The notes under the pieces were generated by a model that saw only the letters and a list, made by a program, of their open reading frames with translations, did no database searches and was not told the origin of the DNA. DNA of 5,142 bases from Dehalococcoides mccartyi (GTDB lineage: Bacteria > Chloroflexota > Dehalococcoidia > UBA2979), in the NCBI GenBank assembly GCA_945888895.1, contig CAMDAY010000154.1, positions 1 to 5,142 on the forward strand, in the 5' to 3' direction. This document shows positions 1 to 5,142 of the stretch, piece after piece (positions within the stretch are counted from its first letter, which is position 1; every line of letters begins with the position of its first letter). The translations under genes and the position numbers were made by a program.

Positions 1-1735
1 CGTGACGGTCGGCCCGTCACCGGAGTGGATGCAGGAGCGCCTGCGTGCCGCCGGGCTGCGTCCGATCAGCAACGTCGTGGACATCACCAACTACGTCATG
101 CTCGAGCTCGGTCAGCCGCTGCACGCGTTCGACGCCGACAAGGTTCGAGGCAACATCGCGGTGCGCCTCGCGCGGGCGGGGGAGACGCTGCGCACGCTCG
201 ATGGCGTCGACCGCGCGCTGACGCCGGACACGCTGCTGATCACCGACGACAGCGGTCCGATCGCCCTCGCCGGCGTCATGGGCGGCGAGGCGACCGAGGT
301 CACTGCCTCGACGACCCGCGTGCTCCTCGAGGCCGCGCGGTTCGACCCCGTCAGCATCCGTCGCACCTCGTTCCGCCTCGCGCTGCGTTCCGAAGCCTCG
401 TCGCGATTCGAGCGCGGCCTCTCGGCGGAGCTCCCTGCGCACGCCTCGAAGCGCGCGACGAAGCTGTTCGTCGAGCTGTGTGGCGGCACCGCCCGCGCAG
501 GCAACGTGGATTCGTACCCCGCGCCGCAACCGGCCGCCGAGGTCACGCTGACCCGCCACCGCCTCAACACGCTGATCGGCGTGCACGTCGAGACCGCCGA
601 GGTCGAGGCGATCCTCGGCACGCTGGGGTTCGAGATCCTCGAGTCCGACGGGGGCTCGGCGAACGGCTCGTTCCGCGTGCGCGCGCCGTGGTGGCGCACC
701 GACATCGCGATCGACGACGACATCGCGGAGGAGGTCGTGCGCCTCGCGGGCTACGACCGCCTGCCGCCCGCCGCGATCGAGGGCGCCATCCCCTCGTGGG
801 AGCCGAACGCGCTCCTCGACCTGCGTGAGCGCATGCGCGACGCGCTGGCCAGCGCCGGGATGCAGGAGATCATCACCTACTCGCTGACGACCAACGAGGT
901 GCTCGCGCGCGTGATCGCGCCGGAGGACCTCGCGATCATCCGCCCGCTGCGCCTGCGCAACACGCTCTCCGCCGACCGCGAGGTGATGCGTCCCACGCTG
1001 CGCCACGCCGTCCTCGAGACCATGTCGCGCAGCCTGCGCGCCGAGACGCCCGCCGTCGCAATCTTCGAGGCGGCCCGCGTCTTCCTCCCCACACATGACG
1101 GCACCCTCCCCGAGGAGCGCGAGCACGTCACCGGTGCCGTCGCGGGCGTCGAGATCGACCGCTGGGGCCGCACGACGGACCGCGAGCTCGACTTCTTCGA
1201 CGCGAAGGGCATGCTCGAAGCCGCGTTCCAGGCGCTGCGTCTCACCGTGACGTACGAGGCGGGCACCGAGTTCGGCTTCCTCCCGAACCGCGTCGCGCGC
1301 CTGAAGGTCGGTGACGTCGAGGTTGGCCTGATCGGCGAGATCCACCCCGACACGCTGGCCGCGTTCGACATCGACCGCCCCACCGTGCTGTTCGACGTCG
1401 ACGTCGCGCGCCTCCTCGAGGTGCTTCCCGGCCGCGTCGCCGTCCACGGCGCCTCGCGCTTCCCCGCCGTTGAGCAGGACCTGGCGCTCGTCATCGACGA
1501 GTCGGTCTCCGCCGGCGCCGTCGTCGCGATTCTCGAGGGCTCCCCGCTGGTCACCTCGGCCCGCGCGTTCGACGTCTTCCGCGGCGGCCGGTTGCCCGAA
1601 GGCAAGAAGTCGGTGGCCTTCTCGATCCGCTACCAAGCCCCCAACCGCACGCTCACCTCGGAGGACGCGGCGAAGGAGCAGGCGAAGCTCCTCACGCGCC
1701 TCGAACGCGAGTTCGGCGCGGAGCAGCGCGCCTAA
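1..1735 (+). CDS. pheT: Phenylalanine--tRNA ligase beta subunit, 5'-truncated by window edge
   Basis: Large subunit of the cytoplasmic alpha2-beta2 phenylalanyl-tRNA synthetase, which charges tRNA-Phe with phenylalanine using ATP; the beta chain carries the B3/B4 editing domain and tRNA-binding domains. About 577 residues are present against roughly 800 in the family, so the N-terminal ~225 (EMAP/tRNA-binding and B1 part) lie off the left edge; the GTG at position 2 is internal, not the start. Visible in order (residue 1 = codon at 2): B3/B4 domain ~1-165 with NVVDITNYVMLELGQPLHAFD and GVMGG; B5 domain ~182-254 with the magnesium-binding pattern D-x5-D-x2-E-E (D234, D240, E243, E244) and AGYDRLP; synthetase-like core ~268-470; C-terminal FDX-ACB anticodon-binding domain ~484-576 (SRFPAVEQDLALVIDE, then FRGG and RYQAPNRTLT). 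The frame is intact and ends in TAA at 1733-1735, overlapping the stop of the convergent antitoxin gene. Identification is secure. Confidence 0.97.
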   Translation, partial: VTVGPSPEWMQERLRAAGLRPISNVVDITNYVMLELGQPLHAFDADKVRGNIAVRLARAGETLRTLDGVDRALTPDTLLITDDSGPIALAGVMGGEATEVTASTTRVLLEAARFDPVSIRRTSFRLALRSEASSRFERGLSAELPAHASKRATKLFVELCGGTARAGNVDSYPAPQPAAEVTLTRHRLNTLIGVHVETAEVEAILGTLGFEILESDGGSANGSFRVRAPWWRTDIAIDDDIAEEVVRLAGYDRLPPAAIEGAIPSWEPNALLDLRERMRDALASAGMQEIITYSLTTNEVLARVIAPEDLAIIRPLRLRNTLSADREVMRPTLRHAVLETMSRSLRAETPAVAIFEAARVFLPTHDGTLPEEREHVTGAVAGVEIDRWGRTTDRELDFFDAKGMLEAAFQALRLTVTYEAGTEFGFLPNRVARLKVGDVEVGLIGEIHPDTLAAFDIDRPTVLFDVDVARLLEVLPGRVAVHGASRFPAVEQDLALVIDESVSAGAVVAILEGSPLVTSARAFDVFRGGRLPEGKKSVAFSIRYQAPNRTLTSEDAAKEQAKLLTRLEREFGAEQRA

Positions 1736-2028
1736 CTGGCGCGCGGGGTGACCTCGCGCTCGAGGCGCTCGCCGAGGCGGTCACGTTCGACATCCAAGTG
1801 GTACTGAGCCTGCAGGTTGAGCCAGAATCGCTCGGATGTCCCAAAGTAGCGAGCCAGCCGCAGGGCGGTGTCCGCCGAGATCGCGCGGGTTCCATGCACG
1901 ATCTCATTGATCCGTCGTGGCGGAACGCTCGTGTCCTTCGCAAGCCGATACTGGCTGAGCCCCATCGGCCCAAGGAACTCCTCCAGCAGGACTTCTCCCG
2001 GGTGAACGGGAGGCAACTTCGCTGTCAT
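1732..2028 (-). CDS. higA: HigA-family antitoxin, XRE-type HTH
   Basis: A 98-residue antitoxin that would bind and neutralise the HigB toxin and repress the shared promoter through its helix-turn-helix. The start MTAKLPPVHPGEVLLEEFL is typical of the HigA/VapI 'plasmid maintenance antidote' family. The HTH lies at ~24-64 (LSQYRLAKDTSVPPRRINEIV through LRLARYFG) and is followed by the family's FWLNLQAQYHLD motif (68-79). The frame stays open upstream to 2109, but the ATG at 2028 is chosen because the conserved N-terminus begins there and GAGCGAGG lies 5 nt upstream. It follows higB by a 14-bp gap, so the two are co-transcribed toxin first, as is usual for higBA. Its TAG stop at 1732-1734 overlaps the pheT TAA. 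By eye the composition is less GC-rich than the flanking genes, which suggests acquisition. Family call strong; activity is inferred. Confidence 0.93.
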   Translation of the reverse strand: MTAKLPPVHPGEVLLEEFLGPMGLSQYRLAKDTSVPPRRINEIVHGTRAISADTALRLARYFGTSERFWLNLQAQYHLDVERDRLGERLEREVTPRAS

Positions 2029-2042
2029 GTCGACCTCGCTCT

Positions 2043-2324
2043 TCAGTGGTAGTCCACGATCTCGGCGTCGAAGGCGTCGCCCGACCGCCATCGGAAGCAG
2101 ACACGCCATTGGTCATTGACGCGAATGCTGTGCTCGCCCGCCCGATCGCCGGTGAGCCGTTCCAGTCGATTCCCCGGTGGTACCCGGAGATCCTCGATGA
2201 CTTCAGCGGCGTCGAGCATCCGGAGCTTGCGGAGCGCAGCGCGCTGGAGATCAGGAGCCCATCGGCGGACCGGATCGCGAGCGAACAGTCGCTCCGTGTC
2301 GCGGTCGCGGAAGCTCCTGATCAT
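2043..2324 (-). CDS. higB: HigB-family toxin, RelE/ParE-fold mRNA interferase
   Basis: A 93-residue toxin of the HigB (proteic killer, RelE superfamily) type; characterised members cut mRNA on the ribosome. The sequence follows the family pattern closely: MIRSFRDRDTERLF at the start, an LRML helix (~35-38), LERLTGDRAGEHSIRVNDQWRVCFRW (written LERLTGDR / EHSIRVNDQWRVCFRW, ~54-79) and the terminal DAFDAEIVDYH. Length is normal for HigB, and no truncation or frameshift is visible. The open frame extends far upstream, past 2600, but that part antisenses or overlaps rplT and has no family similarity. The ATG at 2324 matches the conserved N-terminus. No Shine-Dalgarno precedes this ATG; instead a -10 hexamer ends 6 nt before it, see the promoter entry. 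Stop TGA at 2043-2045; higA follows. Family call strong; toxicity not tested. Confidence 0.93.
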   Translation of the reverse strand: MIRSFRDRDTERLFARDPVRRWAPDLQRAALRKLRMLDAAEVIEDLRVPPGNRLERLTGDRAGEHSIRVNDQWRVCFRWRSGDAFDAEIVDYH

Positions 2325-2330
2325 TGGCAG

Positions 2331-2359
2331 ATGATAACGCGCCACAATATGAACGGCAA
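2331..2359 (-). promoter_or_regulatory. higBA promoter, leaderless configuration
   Basis: Read on the minus strand: TTGCCG (-35, at 2359-2354), a 17-bp spacer, then TATCAT (-10, at 2336-2331), followed by CTGCCA and the higB ATG. The A of the ATG is the seventh base after the -10 hexamer, which is where transcription normally begins. The toxin mRNA would therefore start at its initiation codon, in line with the absence of a Shine-Dalgarno. The hexamers and spacing are seen directly; the start site is inferred. Confidence 0.7.
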
Positions 2360-2365
2360 GCGTTA
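2335..2365. promoter_or_regulatory. Inverted repeat over the higBA promoter, candidate HigA operator
   Basis: TAACGC at 2335-2340 is exactly repeated inverted as GCGTTA at 2360-2365, with a second looser pair GCC (2341-2343) and GGC (2355-2357) inside. The arms flank the -35/-10 spacer and touch both hexamers, so a bound dimer would block polymerase. HigA antitoxins usually repress their own operon from palindromes in the promoter. The short arms (6 bp) keep this tentative. Confidence 0.4.
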
Positions 2366-2389
2366 CTAGCGCGTGGCGACCGGCACACG

Positions 2390-2417
2390 AAGAAGCCGCC
2401 CGAGAGGGCGGCTTCTT
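2390..2417 (-). terminator. Hairpin terminator of the infC-rpmI-rplT operon, possibly bidirectional
   Basis: AAGAAGCCGCC (2390-2400) pairs perfectly with GGCGGCTTCTT (2407-2417) around a 6-nt loop, an 11-bp stem with a GC-rich core and A/T flanks. It starts about 40 bp beyond the rplT stop on the minus strand. The tail is only moderately T-rich in either direction: TTCTTCGTGTG on minus, TTCTTGTTCGTG on plus. On the plus strand it could also stop pheT read-through. It separates the ribosomal operon from the higBA promoter. Confidence 0.75.
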
Positions 2418-2432
2418 GTTCGTGCTGACGAA

Positions 2433-2454
2433 CGTCGAGGCGGGAGCCTCGACG
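2433..2454 (-). terminator. Second stem-loop immediately after rplT
   Basis: CGTCGAGGC (2433-2441) pairs perfectly with GCCTCGACG (2446-2454) around a 4-nt loop, a 9-bp stem beginning 4 nt past the rplT TAG. No U-tract follows, so by itself it looks like an RNA-stabilising or pausing stem rather than a classical terminator. Together with the hairpin at 2390-2417 it makes a tandem 3' end. Confidence 0.5.
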
Positions 2455-2458
2455 AGGG

Positions 2459-2830
2459 CTACGCGGCGACGGCAGCCGAGCGCGCGGCCTTCGCCTGCTC
2501 GGCGACGGCAGCGAACGCCTGAGGGTCGCGGACGGCGAGCTCGGCGAGCGCCTTGCGGTTGAGCTCGATGCCGGCCTTGTTCAGACCGTCGATGAGCTGA
2601 CCGTAGGTCATGTCGTGCATGCGCGCGGCGGCGTTGATGCGGATGATCCACAGGCGGCGGAAGTCGCCCTTGCGGTCCTTGCGGTGGATGGTCGCGTACC
2701 GGAGCGCGTGGATCATCGACTGGTGCGCGACCTTGTAGTTGGTCGTGCGCTTGCCGTGGTGACCCGCGTTGAGGGCGAATACCTTGCGGTGGCGGTTACG
2801 GGTCTGAACACGGGAGCGGGCGCGGGCCAT
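2459..2830 (-). CDS. rplT: Large ribosomal subunit protein bL20
   Basis: A 123-residue L20, which binds 23S rRNA and is essential for early 50S assembly; in several bacteria it also represses its own operon by binding the mRNA. The core RKGDFRRLWIIRINAAARMHDMTYGQLIDGLNKAGIEL (~53-90; key motif FRRLWIIRINAAAR) and DRKAL-like NRKALAELAVRDPQAF are diagnostic. The basic N-terminal extension is present (MARARSRVQTRNRHRKVFAL), but ~21-38 (NAGHHGKRTTNYKVAHQS) differ from the common AKGYRG-type sequence. A short Ala-rich tail ends the protein. ATG at 2830 with GAGG 9 nt upstream; stop TAG. It is the last gene of infC-rpmI-rplT, 48 bp after rpmI. Its Shine-Dalgarno lies inside a predicted stem (2839-2879), implying translation coupled to rpmI. 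Identification is secure. Confidence 0.97.
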   Translation of the reverse strand: MARARSRVQTRNRHRKVFALNAGHHGKRTTNYKVAHQSMIHALRYATIHRKDRKGDFRRLWIIRINAAARMHDMTYGQLIDGLNKAGIELNRKALAELAVRDPQAFAAVAEQAKAARSAAVAA

Positions 2831-2838
2831 GGTTACTT

Positions 2839-2879
2839 ACCTCGGACTCAACAAGTGTCTAACAGGGCGGAACCGAGGC
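2839..2879 (-). promoter_or_regulatory. Stem hiding the rplT ribosome binding site, rpmI-rplT translational coupler
   Basis: On the transcript, CCUCGG directly after the first base(s) of the rpmI stop region (2878-2873) is complementary to CCGAGG (2845-2840), whose GAGG is the rplT Shine-Dalgarno. A G-U pair extends it to 7 bp, enclosing a 27-nt loop. The 5' arm abuts the rpmI UAG (2881-2879), so a ribosome finishing rpmI would open the stem and free the rplT site. E. coli rpmI-rplT is likewise coupled by long-range pairing. Pairing is seen; function is inferred. Confidence 0.5.
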
Positions 2880-3070
2880 TACCCGGTCGGAAGGTTGGCC
2901 TTGATCATCGCGGCCTGACCGCCCGTGGCCTCGACGTTACGGCCGAGGCCGGTCATCTTCGTGCGGCTGCGCTTGGCGCGCTTCGGGTTGACGTTGCGGA
3001 TCATCACCTTGCCGGTTCCGGTCAGGTGGACACGCTTCGCGGTTCCCTTGTGGGTCTTCATCTTCGGCAC
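2879..3070 (-). CDS. rpmI: Large ribosomal subunit protein bL35
   Basis: A 63-residue L35, a small basic component of the 50S subunit. The opening MPKMKTHKGTAKRVHLTGTGKVM is the diagnostic family signature (MPKMKTHKGTAKR, then TGTGK). The rest is unusual: the common HLL-x-KK-x-KRKR-x-LR stretch is replaced by NVNPKRAKRSRTKMTGLGRN, and the ending IKANLPTG keeps only the terminal leucine/proline feature. Length is normal (60-67). It starts with GTG at 3070, with GAGGGG 9 nt upstream; stop TAG at 2879-2881. It lies between infC (53-bp gap containing a strong hairpin) and rplT (48-bp gap), the classical order. The start signature and gene order make the call secure despite the divergent second half. 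Confidence 0.95.
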   Translation of the reverse strand: MPKMKTHKGTAKRVHLTGTGKVMIRNVNPKRAKRSRTKMTGLGRNVEATGGQAAMIKANLPTG

Positions 3071-3088
3071 GTTTGGGAGCCCCTCTTC

Positions 3089-3117
3089 GCCTCGGTCAGC
3101 AAAGTGCTGACCGAGGC
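3089..3117 (-). promoter_or_regulatory. 12-bp stem-loop between infC and rpmI
   Basis: GCCTCGGTCAGC pairs perfectly with GCTGACCGAGGC around a 5-nt loop (ACTTT on the transcript). It starts 6 nt past the infC stop and ends 3 nt before the rpmI Shine-Dalgarno (GAGGGG, 3085-3080). There is no U-tract, so it is not an ordinary terminator. Placement suggests an L20 (or other) control site, an attenuator, or a processing/stabilising stem that sets infC against rpmI-rplT output. The stem is certain as sequence; the role is open. Confidence 0.65.
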
Positions 3118-3123
3118 CTCGCC

Positions 3124-3705
<582 letters not shown>

Positions 3706-3708
<3 letters not shown>

Positions 3709-3720
3709 CGAAAACTCCTC
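3706..3720 (-). promoter_or_regulatory. infC ribosome binding site and AUC start codon
   Basis: On the minus strand GAGGAG (3720-3715), TTTTCG, then ATC (3708-3706). A strong Shine-Dalgarno at ideal spacing marks the non-canonical codon as the start. A second ATC three codons into LR-I-N lies 18 nt too far from the site. IF3 itself disfavours non-AUG/GUG/UUG starts, so this would give feedback on its own synthesis. Confidence 0.8.
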
Positions 3721-3759
3721 AAACCCGCTCCGCTGTCACCGGAGTCCGACAGGATACTG

Positions 3760-3768
3760 ATTCTAGCA
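3760..3768 (-). promoter_or_regulatory. Extended -10 promoter upstream of infC
   Basis: Minus strand TGCTAGAAT: a TG extension one base before TAGAAT, a 5/6 match to TATAAT. No good -35 hexamer sits 16-18 bp upstream, which fits an extended -10 type. The inferred start near 3753 gives a ~45-nt leader before the AUC codon. The spacer around it (3709-3808) is the only gap between the carboxylase genes and infC, and no convincing terminator is seen there. Confidence 0.45.
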
Positions 3769-3808
3769 GAATCGTGATGCTACGGGGGGCTGCCCGGCAC
3801 CGCGGCGG

Positions 3809-4324
3809 CTACACCTCGTCGGGGGTGTACTCGACGAGGAGGGCGCCCTTCTCGACGCGGACGCCCTGCTGGGCGTGGACGGCGGTGACGAGGCCGCCGT
3901 GTGGGGCCTGGACCTCGTTCTGCATCTTCATCGCCTCGATCACCACGACCGGCTGGCGTGGCTCGATGCGGTCGCCCACCGCCACGCGCACCTCGACGGT
4001 CACGCCGGCCAGCGGGGCGGTGATCTTGCCGAGAGGGTCAGCCGCGCCGCCAGTGACCCCGCGCTCACGGCCCGCGCCGACGGCGCCGAGGATGAACGTG
4101 CGCCCATCGACGACCACGCGCAGGGCGCGACCATCGCGAGTGACATAAGCGCGACTGGGGACGCCGTCGCGGATCATCGAGAAGATGCCCGGGACGCCGG
4201 ATGTGGTCACGTCCACCTCGACAGGGGCGGCGTCATCCACGGCGACCGTGATGCGGTCTGCCGACTCCTCCACCATGACGGTGTAAGTCTGGCCGTCTAC
4301 CTGGAAGCGGTGCCGCGTCGCCAA
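3809..4324 (-). CDS. Biotin carboxyl carrier protein (biotinyl domain) of an acyl-CoA carboxylase
   Basis: A 171-residue carrier that holds biotin and moves the carboxyl group from the biotin carboxylase to a carboxyltransferase. The C-terminal biotinyl domain (~100-168) contains APLAG, VAVGDRIEPRQPVVV and the biotin site EAMKM (130-134, biotinyl Lys133), then NEVQAPHGG and GALLVEY. The N-terminal part RHRFQVDGQTYTVMVEE resembles the head of separate carrier subunits or the linker domain of PCC/MCC-type alpha chains. The middle (~80-98) is a flexible Gly/Ala stretch. The start is taken as TTG at 4324, with GGGAGGG (4339-4333) 8 nt upstream; the next Met (residue 17) would cut the conserved head. 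The gene overlaps the 3' end of the biotin carboxylase gene by 28 bp in another frame. It may be accB-like or part of a fused alpha subunit whose frame was broken, see the repeat at 4351-4371. Substrate (acetyl, propionyl or other) cannot be told. Confidence 0.88.
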   Translation of the reverse strand: MATRHRFQVDGQTYTVMVEESADRITVAVDDAAPVEVDVTTSGVPGIFSMIRDGVPSRAYVTRDGRALRVVVDGRTFILGAVGAGRERGVTGGAADPLGKITAPLAGVTVEVRVAVGDRIEPRQPVVVIEAMKMQNEVQAPHGGLVTAVHAQQGVRVEKGALLVEYTPDEV

Positions 4325-5142
4325 CCGGACGTCCCTCCCTCGGCCCGCAGGCCGCGCCGCGCCGCGCCGCGGGCGGTCTGCACCCATCGCGTCAGTCCAC
4401 CGTCCAAGGCGCCCGGCTCCTTCGCATTCGCGCCGATGATCTGGGCCGCCAGCGCGCCGGCGATCAGCGCCGAGGTCAGCCGGTCGTCGTCCTCGGGCAG
4501 GTCGGGCATGGTGAAGGTCGACTCGAGCCAGCCGGTCGAGACATCGCCCGACAGGTAGTCGGGGTGCTCGAACAGGGCGAGGTGGAACGGCACGTTGGTC
4601 TGGACGCCCGAGATGACGAGATCGCGCAGCGCGCGGCGCATCCGCTCGATCGCGCGGTCGCGCGTCTCCGCCCAGACGATGAGCTTGCCGAGCAACGAGT
4701 CGTAGTACACCGGCACGTCGAGGCCGCTGTAGAGCATCGTGTCGAAGCGCACGCCCGGGCCGGTCGGGTAGTCCACGAAGTCGATCAGACCGACCGACGG
4801 CGCGAAGTTCGCGAACGGGTCCTCGCCGTTGATGCGGCACTCGATCGCCCAGCCGGTGGGCGTCACGACCTCCGGGCCCGGCGGGAGCTCCTCGCCGTTC
4901 GCGACGGCGATCTGGAGCGCCACGAGGTCCACGCCGCCGCAGACGAGCTCGGTGATCGGGTGCTCCACCTGGAGGCGTGCGTTGACCTCGAGGAAATAGA
5001 ACTCGCCGTTGCGGTCGAGGAGGAACTCCACGGTACCGGCGTTGCGATAGCCGCAGGACTTCGCGGCGGCGATCGCGGCAGCGCAGAGTCGCGCACGGAT
5101 CTCCGGCGTGACGGCGATCGACGGCGCCTCCTCGAGGAGCTT
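4297..5142 (-). CDS. Biotin carboxylase subunit (AccC/PccA-type), N-terminus beyond window
   Basis: The ATP-grasp enzyme that carboxylates biotin with bicarbonate and ATP, the first half-reaction of acetyl-/propionyl-CoA carboxylases. The last 281 residues are visible; about 237 are missing if E. coli AccC is the guide. The first visible residue K1 aligns with AccC K238 (K-x3-EEAPS). GTVEF contains the metal-ligand E39; FLEVNARLQVEHP holds E52, N54, R56 and E60, equivalent to AccC E288, N290, R292 and E296; GPGVRFD gives R132 (AccC R338). YYDSLLGKLIVWAETR and VISGVQTNV close the ATP-grasp C domain. After ~210 comes a ~70-residue extension (PEDDDRLTSALIAGALAAQ, then RWVQTARGAARRGLR) longer than E. 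coli AccC. The frame stops at TAG 4297-4299, inside the carrier gene. ATG-like GTG at 5031 is internal. Family certain; acyl substrate unknown. Confidence 0.93.
   Translation of the reverse strand, partial: KLLEEAPSIAVTPEIRARLCAAAIAAAKSCGYRNAGTVEFLLDRNGEFYFLEVNARLQVEHPITELVCGGVDLVALQIAVANGEELPPGPEVVTPTGWAIECRINGEDPFANFAPSVGLIDFVDYPTGPGVRFDTMLYSGLDVPVYYDSLLGKLIVWAETRDRAIERMRRALRDLVISGVQTNVPFHLALFEHPDYLSGDVSTGWLESTFTMPDLPEDDDRLTSALIAGALAAQIIGANAKEPGALDGGLTRWVQTARGAARRGLRAEGGTSGWRRGTASR
4351..4371. repeat. Pentanucleotide tandem repeat GCCGC x4
   Basis: Four exact copies of GCCGC (4351-4370) plus one further matching base lie in the 3' part of the biotin carboxylase gene, 27 bp before the carrier start codon. 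Codon phase of the carboxylase is position mod 3 = 0 and of the carrier 1. Deleting one 5-bp copy shifts phase exactly from the first to the second with no stop between, so three copies would give one fused protein and four give two overlapping genes. Confidence 0.75.

Noticed and set aside
17..1636. Long minus-strand open frame (539 codons) opposite pheT
   Set aside because: It is Arg/Asp/Gly-rich with no family motif and lies fully antisense to the clear pheT gene; a usual shadow of GC-rich coding DNA.
2029..2109. Upstream start for higA at 2109
   Set aside because: It would overlap the end of higB by more than 60 bp, adds unconserved residues and ignores the good ribosome site before 2028.
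2325..2651. Longer higB starting inside rplT
   Set aside because: The added residues have no family similarity, and a promoter lies between them and the conserved ATG at 2324.
3071..3085. GGGG-CT-CCC self-pairing over the rpmI Shine-Dalgarno
   Set aside because: Only three base pairs with a three-base loop; too weak to claim as a regulatory hairpin.
3769..3808. GC-rich stretch after the carrier gene as a terminator
   Set aside because: No stem longer than about 4 bp and no T-tract could be found, so read-through into infC cannot be excluded.
4325..4840. Upstream extension of the carrier-protein frame to 4840
   Set aside because: It overlaps the conserved biotin carboxylase frame and its translation is low-complexity; only the part from 4324 matches a carrier protein. 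It is kept only as the possible fused frame noted with the repeat.

Overview
The window is a GC-rich bacterial chromosomal segment carrying translation genes, a biotin-dependent carboxylase locus and one toxin-antitoxin module. The GC content and the L20 and IF3 sequences (for example the L20 stretch RKDRKGDFRRLWIIRINAAAR) remind me of Chloroflexota, possibly Dehalococcoidia-like, with deep Actinobacteriota as an alternative. This placement is from memory of family sequences and is weak. No phage, IS, CRISPR, tRNA or rRNA feature was seen.

Layout. (1) Positions 1-1735, plus strand: the C-terminal ~577 residues of pheT (phenylalanyl-tRNA synthetase beta chain), cut by the left edge. (2) Positions 1732-2324, minus strand: a higB-higA toxin-antitoxin pair whose antitoxin stop codon overlaps the pheT stop tail to tail (4 bp). 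It has its own promoter at 2331-2359, positioned so that the toxin mRNA would be leaderless, and an inverted repeat spanning that promoter. (3) Positions 2390-2454: two tandem hairpins that end the neighbouring ribosomal-protein operon. (4) Positions 2459-3708, minus strand: infC-rpmI-rplT (IF3, L35, L20). infC appears to start at an AUC codon. A 12-bp perfect stem-loop lies between infC and rpmI, and a stem that hides the rplT Shine-Dalgarno lies between rpmI and rplT. (5) Positions 3809-5142, minus strand: a biotin carboxylase gene (cut by the right edge) overlapping a biotin carboxyl carrier protein gene by 28 bp. A four-copy GCCGC repeat sits just before the overlap, and loss of one copy would fuse the two reading frames.

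How they work together. IF3, L35, L20 and PheT are all translation components. In many bacteria infC-rpmI-rplT-pheS-pheT is one co-directional cluster. Here the pheT end instead faces the rplT end, and the higBA module fills the junction, which is a plausible rearrangement or insertion point. The carboxylase pair would supply the biotin carboxylation half-reaction of an acetyl-/propionyl-CoA carboxylase; no carboxyltransferase lies in the window.

There is no clearly new system here. The most notable points are the regulatory arrangements: the AUC start of infC, the inferred leaderless toxin mRNA, the coupling stem in rpmI-rplT, and the repeat-dependent frame relation between the two carboxylase subunits.
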